This document shows positions 1-5,413 of a DNA stretch of 5,413 nt, one piece after another. The position numbers and the translations under genes are program-made. The notes under the pieces were generated by a model that was given only the letters and a program-made list of their open reading frames with translations, had not been told where the DNA came from and did not search any database. The stretch is from Bifidobacteriaceae bacterium UBA2724. GTDB lineage: Bacteria > Actinomycetota > Actinomycetes > Actinomycetales > Bifidobacteriaceae. Location of the stretch: NCBI GenBank assembly GCA_002353815.1, contig DEKK01000007.1, positions 1-5,413 on the forward strand, given 5' to 3'. The stretch's first letter is position 1; every line of letters starts with the position of its first letter.

Positions 1-84
1 CCGTCAGCTGGTACCTCGTGCCGAACTCGAACGGAGAGCCGAAACGAGCCGCGTTGTACCACATGAGGCCCGCCGCCACCGGCA
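1..84. repeat. Left copy of exact 84-bp terminal direct repeat
   Basis: Bases 1-84 are identical, in the same orientation, to 5330-5413. I compared the two copies base by base and found no mismatch. The repeat lies wholly inside glycosyltransferase coding sequence, covering residues 548-575 in the numbering from the ATG at 1726. It has no inverted-repeat ends and no recombination-site look. It is most simply the overlap left when a circular or tandemly repeated template is written as a linear contig, giving a unit of 5329 bp. Confidence 0.97.
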
Positions 85-1726
85 CATACGGCAGCACCGC
101 CAGAAGGACGCGCCACCAGTTCGACCGCGGGCGCACCACCACCCGCCAGAAAACAGGGAACGCGAGCAGGCTGTACAACGCCATCGTCGGACGGCACCCC
201 ACCGCCAGCGCCATGCACAGCGACCCCAGGGCCGCGCGCCACACCGACAGGCCACGCCCCCGGGAATCCACGCCCCGCACCGACCGCAGCCACAGCCACA
301 GGCCCCACGTCACGAAAGCCACTCCGGAACCGAGGGCGGTGTCGTAGACAGACGCGCGCTGCACCATGATCACGCACGACGGGGCGAGCGAAAGCACGCA
401 CGCCATGAGCACGAACAGCCTCCGGGGCATGCGCGGGCACAGGCGGCGCCGCAGCTCGTCGACCAACAGGAACATGCCGGCGACCGTGGCGATGCACACG
501 AGGCTCTGCGCCCACGGCTCGGGCATGTCGGCACCGGTGAGGAACCGACACGGCACATAGAGCAGCAGCGCCGGGACGATGCCGAAATAGAGATAATATC
601 GGCCGTCGTAATACGCGGTATCCCACGGAACCCTGGCGCCTTGCTTGGCTCGGTGGATCTCGTCGTACGGGTTCGCGTACTCCGACAGATCCGTCATCGA
701 CGGGTCGGTGACCGTGAGATCCAGATGCCCCGCGAGCAGGGAGCGCGCAAGGTTGGCGTACCCATAATGCTCCCCCGAGCCCCGTCCATTGTCGGCGCCA
801 TTGAGTTGCAGGAACGTCACCAGCACCATCATGCCCGCCATGGCGGCAAGCAGGGAGCACAGCTGCCCGTAGGTCAGCCGGTCGTACGCCGTCGAGGTTC
901 CGGCCCCGCGAGCGCCCGGACATTGAGAGACCGCCGTCGCTCTATCCACCGTGACGGGGACCACGCCGTCCCGCATGAAGGCCGCGATCGCCGATTCACG
1001 CCGCGAAAAAAGACACGCGACGCCAAACGCCACCAGGAACCAGAACAGCACACGCCAGGCGTTGAAGCGCAGGGGCACGCGTCCGTTGAGCATGACATCG
1101 CTGAAAACGACTGCGGGGACCGAGCTGGTCGTCGTGTCGAGGGTGAGCTCGATTTTGTTCACCTTGCCCGCCAATTGCAGCGGCCGGTACATGGATTCAG
1201 GCACCGCCGGACAGACGAGGCGCCCCGTGTCGGAGGTATTCCACGGAACCTCCTGGGGCCCGACGTAGTCCTGCCTGGCGGTGTCGGAGGAATATCCGTC
1301 CTGCGCACCTTCGGAATACACGACAATCCGCGCGACCATGGAGCATTCGCTGTTGGAATCCATGTCGATGCCCGCCGTGCCCTGTTGCATGGCCGCCATG
1401 ACGCGCATGTCAATGGAATCCACGTCCACGTATGCGCCCTCGTCGCCGCCCGGATAGATTGTGAAGGTGACGCCGTCGTTGCCCACGTCATAGACCGCGC
1501 CGTATTCCACGCTGTTGCCGCTGCCATCCACCATGACGGGCCGGTCGATGGGCTGGTTGTCCACAGTGGACCAGAAATAATGGTTGAAGCCGAACGTTTC
1601 GAGCGCCACGACGGCGAGCAGGCAGATGCAGACGAGACGGGCGCGGGAGCGCGCCCACCGGACGAGGCGTCCGCCGGCTCGACGTCGCGGGCCGCGGGAT
1701 GAAACATCGTCGCCGTTCGCCCGCAT
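1..1726 (-). CDS. GT-C/GT39-like membrane glycosyltransferase, N-terminal 575 residues, open at left edge
   Basis: I translated this frame from the ATG at 1726 to the left edge and met no stop. Residues 1-30 are a basic cytoplasmic tail. A first membrane span lies near 31-47. About 170 mostly polar residues (50-220), rich in Asp, Gly and Ser with cysteines C128 and C172, probably lie outside the membrane. Further hydrophobic spans follow near 223-240, 288-308, 376-393, 436-455, 496-510 and 540-556. Motifs typical of polytopic GT39/PMT-like transferases are visible: the loop after the third span with D312 and E319-H320-Y321, YYDGRYYLYFG at 372-382, and the MWYNAARFGSPFEFGTRYQL stretch from 555. 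Such enzymes move a sugar from a polyprenyl-phosphate carrier to an acceptor on the outer membrane face; donor and acceptor cannot be read here. The candidate catalytic acid, D312 or E319, is inferred from position. A GGAAG site 7 nt upstream supports the start. The protein continues in frame into the right-end segment if the contig is circular. Confidence 0.85.
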   Translation of the reverse strand, partial: MRANGDDVSSRGPRRRAGGRLVRWARSRARLVCICLLAVVALETFGFNHYFWSTVDNQPIDRPVMVDGSGNSVEYGAVYDVGNDGVTFTIYPGGDEGAYVDVDSIDMRVMAAMQQGTAGIDMDSNSECSMVARIVVYSEGAQDGYSSDTARQDYVGPQEVPWNTSDTGRLVCPAVPESMYRPLQLAGKVNKIELTLDTTTSSVPAVVFSDVMLNGRVPLRFNAWRVLFWFLVAFGVACLFSRRESAIAAFMRDGVVPVTVDRATAVSQCPGARGAGTSTAYDRLTYGQLCSLLAAMAGMMVLVTFLQLNGADNGRGSGEHYGYANLARSLLAGHLDLTVTDPSMTDLSEYANPYDEIHRAKQGARVPWDTAYYDGRYYLYFGIVPALLLYVPCRFLTGADMPEPWAQSLVCIATVAGMFLLVDELRRRLCPRMPRRLFVLMACVLSLAPSCVIMVQRASVYDTALGSGVAFVTWGLWLWLRSVRGVDSRGRGLSVWRAALGSLCMALAVGCRPTMALYSLLAFPVFWRVVVRPRSNWWRVLLAVLPYVPVAAGLMWYNAARFGSPFEFGTRYQLT

Positions 1727-1874
1727 CGTGTCACTTCCTTCGCCAAAGCCGTCCCGCGTCCGGTCCTCCCAGACGCCACTACGATTCATCACCTTATTAC
1801 TTTTCCCGATTCCTTGGACCGAGGATGGTGCCACCGGGGCGACGAACACAGCTATGCGCCACGCCGAAGCGCCG
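1727..1874. other. 148-bp gap upstream of the glycosyltransferase, with an AT-rich patch
   Basis: Most of the gap is GC-rich, but about 1782-1812 is much richer in A and T, with GGGAAAAGTAATAAGG on the minus strand. CGATTC occurs twice on the plus strand, at 1782-1787 and 1807-1812, bracketing the patch. This could be part of a promoter or operator for the glycosyltransferase, but I cannot find a good -35 partner. The ribosome binding site lies at its downstream end. No terminator is visible after the membrane-protein stop. Confidence 0.4.
1734..1740 (-). promoter_or_regulatory. Ribosome binding site of the glycosyltransferase
   Basis: On the minus strand the sequence reads AAGGAAG, followed by seven bases and the ATG at 1726. 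It fixes the start of the glycosyltransferase, because no better-placed ATG or GTG in this frame has such a site. Confidence 0.7.
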
Positions 1875-2450
1875 TCACTGACAGACGAGCACGAGCAGGG
1901 CGGTCGCGACGCCTTCGGTGATCAGCGGCACCATGCCGCTCACGAACGCCTTGCGGGGCGCGAGCCGGTAATACAGCACATACATGACGAGGCTCACCGC
2001 GCATGCCACGAGAACGACACCCAGCATGACGCCGAACCAGACGTCGGACAGATGGGCGCTGGCGTTGAGCACGTTCGCGGCGCACGCCTCGAGCGCTCCC
2101 CATCCGACGATGAGGAACAGCTCGCAGGTGAAACGCCGGTCGAACACGCAGACGGTGACGAAATACAGCAGGATGAACGCGATCGCGGCGACTGCTACGA
2201 CGGTTGCGTTGGACACGCGCGTGGGCTCGTGGACGACGATGATGGCGATATAGCTCAGGCACAGGCCGGCAACGCCGATGAGCGCGGCGAGCACGATGAA
2301 GACGATGCGAGGCACCGTCCACTTCTTCTTGTCGATGCCGGGCATGAAGGTCACGCACCACCATGCAAGGTAGAACACGCAGCAGATGGCAAGCAGCATC
2401 TGCCCCACCAGCAAATGGCCATATGCAAGGCTGGGCTCATACAGGTTCAT
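1875..2450 (-). CDS. Six-span integral membrane protein of unknown function
   Basis: This 191-residue protein is almost entirely hydrophobic. I place six membrane spans near residues 12-36, 48-72, 83-103, 109-130, 137-161 and 168-190. The first loop carries PGIDKKKWTVPR (37-48) and the segment before the last span carries YRLAPRKAFVSGMVPL (161-176). Both are basic, so both probably face the cytoplasm; the loop at 104-108 with DRR is also charged. I recognise no catalytic motif and no family that I can name with confidence. Cysteines are numerous within the spans. The start at 2450 is well fixed by a near-perfect AGGAGG four bases upstream. It lies 84 bp after the cellulase stop and 148 bp before the glycosyltransferase start on the same strand, so co-transcription with them is likely. 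A role as a membrane partner in polysaccharide assembly or export is only a guess from context. Confidence 0.85.
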   Translation of the reverse strand: MNLYEPSLAYGHLLVGQMLLAICCVFYLAWWCVTFMPGIDKKKWTVPRIVFIVLAALIGVAGLCLSYIAIIVVHEPTRVSNATVVAVAAIAFILLYFVTVCVFDRRFTCELFLIVGWGALEACAANVLNASAHLSDVWFGVMLGVVLVACAVSLVMYVLYYRLAPRKAFVSGMVPLITEGVATALLVLVCQ

Positions 2451-2454
2451 CGTT

Positions 2455-2460
2455 CCTCCT
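2455..2460 (-). promoter_or_regulatory. Strong ribosome binding site of the six-span membrane protein
   Basis: The minus strand reads AGGAGG, then AACG, then the ATG at 2450. This is the best Shine-Dalgarno match in the window. The spacing of four bases is slightly short. Confidence 0.8.
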
Positions 2461-2534
2461 GTCGTCTGTGACCCGCGGCCACCCTATCGCGCGGGCCGCA
2501 CCATGGGTACGAAACCGCGGCGCGCCGGACGCGG

Positions 2535-4550
2535 TCAGTGCACCGTGCAGTTCGCCGGGGTGACCGAGGAGGCGCTTGCCTTGTCGGCGGTGAAGCCGAA
2601 ATCGACGGTCGCCCCCGCCGCAATCGTCGCATTGTAATCGGCGTTCGTCACCACATAATGGTTGCCGGAATGGCTGGCGACCGACCCCGACCACAGCTTC
2701 GTGATGGTGCCGTCGAAATCGAATTCAACCGTCCAGCCTCCGGCATGGTCGCTGCCGCCGGAATTGGTGAGCGTCACCTCGACCGTCTCCCCGCTGCCCC
2801 AATCCTGAGTGACGGAAGCCGACACCGCGACATCGGCCGAGCCCGTTGCATCCTGCGTCTCAGTCGGCTGGTCCGCCGATGCCGACGGCGACGCCGTGGA
2901 GCCGGAGCCTTCCTGGGCCCCGTCCGCGTTGGCCACGCCGGCGGCGATGTATTCATCAAGCTGCCGGCAAGTGTTGACCAGCCAGATGCCCGTGGTCGAC
3001 AGGTCGTCGACGGTCCACCCACCGTCGGTTTTCGTCGACGACGCAACCAGATACGCCGAGGACGCGTCCAGATTGCTCAGCGACCAGCAGGCGAAGCTGA
3101 TGTTGTTGTGCACCAGCAGGTCGATCCAATCGTTGGCGTTGGCGATGTCGGTCTGCCCGTCGCCTGACTCCTCGCTGATGCCGAATTCGCTGACGAACAC
3201 GGGGGTTCCGGATTCCAGCGCGGTGCGCAGCTTGTTCTTGATCTCGTCGTAATGCGAGGCGGCATAGAAATGCAGCGCATACATGACGTTCGCGTATCCG
3301 TCGTCCTTGAGCGGTTTGGATGCCACTTCATCGACGTCCTGCGACCACGTGTTGGTGCCGCAGATGACGATCGCATCGCTGCCCGCTCCCCGGATCGTGG
3401 CCATCATGCGCGAGCAGTAACTGTAGATGTCGTTGCCCGAACCGTCGTACCACGGGGTGCCGGTCGGCTCGTTGCACACTTCGAACAAAACGTTGTCCGA
3501 CGCCGCGTACTTCTGCGCATAGGTTGCGAAGAACTGATCGGCCTGGTCCGCGGTGTCGTTCGGATTGTAGTTGAGCGAATGCCAGTCGATGATGACATAC
3601 ATGCCCAGGTCGGTGGCCGCCTGCACGCCTGCCTGGATGGTCGCGTCCATGGATGCGGCGTCACCGTCCGTGTATCCGCCTTCGCGCGCATAGACCGCGA
3701 GACGCACCGCGTTGATGCCCCATTCATCGCGCAGGGACTGGAACGCGCCCTTGTTGACATACTGCGGGAACCACTGGATGCCATGGGTGCTCGCAGCATG
3801 AAGCTGGAAGGGGTTGCCGTGTTCGTCGATGATGGTGGGCGCCTGGAATCCTTCCGCGTCTCCCACGCTGAGCTTGCCGTGCATGCCGACCGGGGTGGCG
3901 TCTGCGGCGACGTCTTTCGTGGCGCCGGTCAGATCGTATGCCAGCGTGTCGCCCGAGGCCGTGGACTGGAACGCCCGCATGAGGGCGGCATAGTCCACAT
4001 CGTTGTGCGGCGACGTGGAACCGTCGGACGACGATTCGGAGGGTGCCGCCTGCGTGATGGTGTTCGTGTTCGCCGGCGTCGCATCGGAGGAACGGCGCGC
4101 ACGCACGATGCCGAAGGCGACGCACAGCGCGATGACCACGGCGGCGGCGATGACGATGCCCGCGATGGCTCCCCGGCGTTTGGTATGCGACGGAACCCCC
4201 TCGCTCCCTTCGCCCTCTCCGGTCCGGGGCTCCCCCTGTGTCTCGGAGGCGGAACGGGATGCGTCGGCGTCGGAAGCTCCGGAGCCAGTCGATTCCGCGG
4301 GGTTGGACGGTGCCATGGAACCTGCGGGCGCCGCGGGACCTGCGGGCGCCGCAGGACCGAATTCCACCGCCGTACCCGAACCGGAAGCGCCGAAATCCGC
4401 AGAAAGCGCGACACCTGCCGCGCCATCCCCCTGCGGGGCGCCGGTTCCCGGGGCCGAATCGTCATCCTGCGTTGCATCATGGACGAAGAAAACGCCGCCC
4501 GTCGGGTCGTAGTCGTCGAATCCCCGCGTATCCATATCGTCGTCCGCCAT
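2535..4550 (-). CDS. Membrane-anchored GH5 endoglucanase (cellulase) with C-terminal CBM2
   Basis: This 671-residue protein probably hydrolyses beta-1,4-glucan (EC 3.2.1.4 type) at the cell surface. Domains in order: an acidic, low-complexity N-terminus (1-122) with almost no basic residues; TKRR then one hydrophobic span (127-149); a Ser/Thr-rich spacer (150-185); the GH5 barrel (about 220-535); a Ser/Ala/Asp linker (541-570); and CBM2 (about 572-670). GH5 hallmarks are all present: STHGIQWFPQYVN near 254-266, R283, IDWHSLNYNP with H324, acid/base E361 in FEVCNEP, H427 and Y429 in LHFYA, nucleophile E455 in VFVSEFG, and W489 in CWSLSN. These match GH5 subfamily 2 best. There is no cleavable signal peptide; I infer a type II anchor with the N-terminus inside, though arginines flank the span on both sides. 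CBM2 shows W584, W606 and W620 but lacks the usual N-terminal cysteine. I chose the ATG at 4550, which has AGGGAG six bases upstream; 4556 is possible, and 4658 lacks such a site. Confidence 0.93.
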   Translation of the reverse strand: MADDDMDTRGFDDYDPTGGVFFVHDATQDDDSAPGTGAPQGDGAAGVALSADFGASGSGTAVEFGPAAPAGPAAPAGSMAPSNPAESTGSGASDADASRSASETQGEPRTGEGEGSEGVPSHTKRRGAIAGIVIAAAVVIALCVAFGIVRARRSSDATPANTNTITQAAPSESSSDGSTSPHNDVDYAALMRAFQSTASGDTLAYDLTGATKDVAADATPVGMHGKLSVGDAEGFQAPTIIDEHGNPFQLHAASTHGIQWFPQYVNKGAFQSLRDEWGINAVRLAVYAREGGYTDGDAASMDATIQAGVQAATDLGMYVIIDWHSLNYNPNDTADQADQFFATYAQKYAASDNVLFEVCNEPTGTPWYDGSGNDIYSYCSRMMATIRGAGSDAIVICGTNTWSQDVDEVASKPLKDDGYANVMYALHFYAASHYDEIKNKLRTALESGTPVFVSEFGISEESGDGQTDIANANDWIDLLVHNNISFACWSLSNLDASSAYLVASSTKTDGGWTVDDLSTTGIWLVNTCRQLDEYIAAGVANADGAQEGSGSTASPSASADQPTETQDATGSADVAVSASVTQDWGSGETVEVTLTNSGGSDHAGGWTVEFDFDGTITKLWSGSVASHSGNHYVVTNADYNATIAAGATVDFGFTADKASASSVTPANCTVH
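4321..4356 (-). repeat. Two 18-bp tandem units in the cellulase N-terminal region
   Basis: Two adjacent 18-base units (4321-4338 and 4339-4356) differ at one base. They encode the hexapeptide GPAAPA twice (residues 65-76) in the cytoplasmic low-complexity part of the GH5 protein. The repeat is in frame, so gain or loss of a unit would only change linker length. Confidence 0.85.
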
Positions 4551-4754
4551 TGTCATCTCCCTCTCCCGCGAGTTCGGTCGCCTGAGTTTCTCTTCCGTAT
4601 CTATGGTATCGTCCAATGCCGCGAATTCCCAGACGCCTCGTATCGTTGCCGGCAGCATCGGCGCCAGCGGCCTCGGCGACGGCGGCGATGACGAGGAACG
4701 AGCCCCGTCCGGACGGACCGCCGTCGAGCCAGCCGGACAGCGGCCCGCAACGAC
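4551..4754. other. 204-bp gap between glycosyltransferase stop and cellulase start
   Basis: This is the largest gap. It holds the perfect 12-base palindrome CCGTCCGGACGG at 4705-4716 and a less GC-rich patch around 4585-4620, next to the cellulase start, where a promoter would be expected. The minus strand there includes TTGGAC and, nearby, TAGATA, but the spacing does not fit a -35/-10 pair, so I do not call a promoter. No hairpin followed by a T-run is seen. The cellulase frame stays open up to 4658, without a ribosome binding site at that ATG. Confidence 0.5.
4557..4562 (-). promoter_or_regulatory. Ribosome binding site of the GH5 endoglucanase
   Basis: The minus strand reads GGGAGAGGGAG directly before ATG-ACA-ATG. 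AGGGAG sits six bases from the ATG at 4550, and the preceding GGGAG sits six bases from the ATG at 4556. Either ATG is therefore usable, and the two proteins differ by only two residues. The favoured start is 4550. Confidence 0.65.
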
Positions 4755-5413
4755 TCAGTACTTGAGCAGGTCGAAGAAATCCCACATCCTGAAATAGAAC
4801 GGGTAATTGCCGAATGGAGACACGTTGCTTTCCTCGTCGATGCAGAAGAACCCGAGGACGAGCATCAGAACCGTGAACACGGTCAGCACACACGCCACGC
4901 GGTACCGGCGCATGGCCACGGCGGCATCGCCTCGCTGCGCCGCGTCCTGCAGCCATTCCATCACCACGCACAGGGCCGCGATGAGGAGGAACGGCGCGAT
5001 ATCACACATGTAGCGGGTGAAAATCGCGCCGAAGATCGTCTCCACGCCGGTGGTGACGACGGCCAGCACCATGCACAGGACGTACAGCGCCCGCGTTTTC
5101 TTGAGTCTGCGGACCGCGGCGGGTACCAGAAGTATGAGCAGCAAGGGGACGATGAAGAAAAGCCCGCCCCTGACGAACCACACGTCGATGAATCCACTGT
5201 ATCGGGTCGTCACACCCAGCGCCGAGATGTACGGATACTCGGGTATGAGCTTCGGCGGCATGAACAGGTAGTACCACAGGCCCAGCGGCACGCGCGACAG
5301 GTGCACGCCCTGGTGCAGCACGTCCTCGCCCGTCAGCTGGTACCTCGTGCCGAACTCGAACGGAGAGCCGAAACGAGCCGCGTTGTACCACATGAGGCCC
5401 GCCGCCACCGGCA
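4755..5413 (-). CDS. GT-C/GT39-like membrane glycosyltransferase, C-terminal part, open at right edge
   Basis: The reading frame enters from the right edge and ends at a TGA at 4755-4757. Its first 28 residues duplicate the last residues of the left-end fragment, because they lie in the shared 84-bp repeat. Numbered as a continuation of that fragment it supplies residues 576-766, giving a 766-residue protein, a sensible size for a polytopic GT39-type enzyme with an extra outer domain. Visible features are an outer loop (576-625), hydrophobic spans near 631-646, 656-672, 686-700 and 719-738, and the motif FTRYMCDIAP at 679-688, an R-Y-x-x-D-x-x-P element commonly seen near the C-terminus of such transferases. 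The tail after the last span is aromatic (FYFRMWDFF). A GTG at 5408 could be mistaken for a start, but it lies inside a conserved membrane segment without a ribosome binding site. If the repeat joins two paralogues and not a circle, this is the end of a second, separate gene. Confidence 0.85.
   Translation of the reverse strand, partial: PVAAGLMWYNAARFGSPFEFGTRYQLTGEDVLHQGVHLSRVPLGLWYYLFMPPKLIPEYPYISALGVTTRYSGFIDVWFVRGGLFFIVPLLLILLVPAAVRRLKKTRALYVLCMVLAVVTTGVETIFGAIFTRYMCDIAPFLLIAALCVVMEWLQDAAQRGDAAVAMRRYRVACVLTVFTVLMLVLGFFCIDEESNVSPFGNYPFYFRMWDFFDLLKY
5330..5413. repeat. Right copy of exact 84-bp terminal direct repeat
   Basis: This copy is identical to bases 1-84, with an offset of exactly 5329 bases. 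The coding frame is the same in both copies, so reading across the joined ends restores one open frame from 1726 through the junction to the stop at 4755. An alternative is that two related glycosyltransferase genes share this conserved stretch, which encodes the WYNAARFGSPFEFGTRYQLT motif. Confidence 0.97.

Noticed and set aside
1..84. Terminal repeat as a transposon end, attachment site or viral long terminal repeat
   Set aside because: The repeat is direct, lies inside a conserved coding segment, has no inverted ends, and no integrase or transposase is present. An overlap of a circular or repeated template explains it better.
641..1702. Long plus-strand open frame of 353 residues
   Set aside because: It is antisense to the glycosyltransferase, has a composition full of Arg, His and Asp typical of a GC-rich shadow frame, and has no membrane or domain pattern.
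1782..1812. AT-rich patch as a defined promoter for the glycosyltransferase
   Set aside because: TAATAA-like bases are present but no acceptable -35 hexamer is at the right distance, so I describe the patch without calling a promoter.
1852..2364. Minus-strand frame of 170 residues overlapping the six-span gene
   Set aside because: It is a frame-shifted shadow, very rich in Arg and His, while the other frame has clear membrane spans and a perfect ribosome binding site.
1584..2471. Plus-strand open frame of 295 residues crossing the gap and the six-span gene
   Set aside because: It is rich in His, Asp and Glu, as expected from the complement of a hydrophobic membrane-protein gene, and shows no recognisable domain.
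2451..2534. Possible terminator between cellulase and six-span gene
   Set aside because: The minus strand can pair CCCGCG with CGCGGG across a 12-base loop, but no T-run follows and the next gene is close, so it looks like an intra-operon gap.
4551..4658. Upstream start of the cellulase at 4658, adding 36 residues
   Set aside because: No Shine-Dalgarno sequence precedes the ATG at 4658, whereas the ATGs at 4550 and 4556 follow a purine-rich GGGAGAGGGAG.
3252..4691. Long plus-strand open frame of 479 residues
   Set aside because: It lies opposite the GH5 gene, whose catalytic motifs are intact. Its Arg/Gly/Val-rich content reflects the complementary strand of Asp/Ala/Ser codons.

Overview
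The window is high-GC DNA (GC clearly above half by eye) with dense coding on one strand only. Codon use, strong AGGAGG-type ribosome binding sites and a membrane-tethered GH5 cellulase with a CBM2 domain suggest an actinobacterium. Bifidobacteriaceae is my best guess, inferred from protein style and not proven by any marker gene.

All genes that I believe are on the minus strand. In transcription order they are: (i) a membrane-anchored endoglucanase, with an acidic cytoplasmic N-terminus, one membrane span, a GH5 catalytic domain of subfamily-2 type and a C-terminal CBM2 (4550 down to 2535); (ii) a 191-residue protein with six predicted membrane spans and unknown function (2450 down to 1875); (iii) the first 575 residues of a polytopic GT-C/GT39-like glycosyltransferase (1726 down to the left edge). 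The right end (5413 down to 4755) carries the last part of a protein of the same kind, ending in a stop.

The most striking property is that bases 1-84 and 5330-5413 are identical. Joining the ends through this repeat gives a 5329-bp circle. The two glycosyltransferase pieces then fuse in frame into one uninterrupted 766-residue protein. This could be a true circular molecule, a head-to-tail tandem array, or an assembly product of two paralogous glycosyltransferase genes that flank the cellulase and share an identical stretch. I see no replication, mobilisation, partition, integrase or toxin-antitoxin gene, which weakens the plasmid reading.

Functionally, the set reads as a cell-envelope glycan module: a lipid-sugar-dependent glycosyltransferase, a small membrane protein and a surface-tethered beta-1,4-glucanase. 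The glucanase may digest dietary beta-glucan or may trim a polysaccharide that the cell makes itself; the sequence does not decide between these. Intergenic gaps are 204, 84 and 148 bp. None exceeds 300 bp, and I found no convincing terminator, RNA gene, CRISPR array or insertion sequence.
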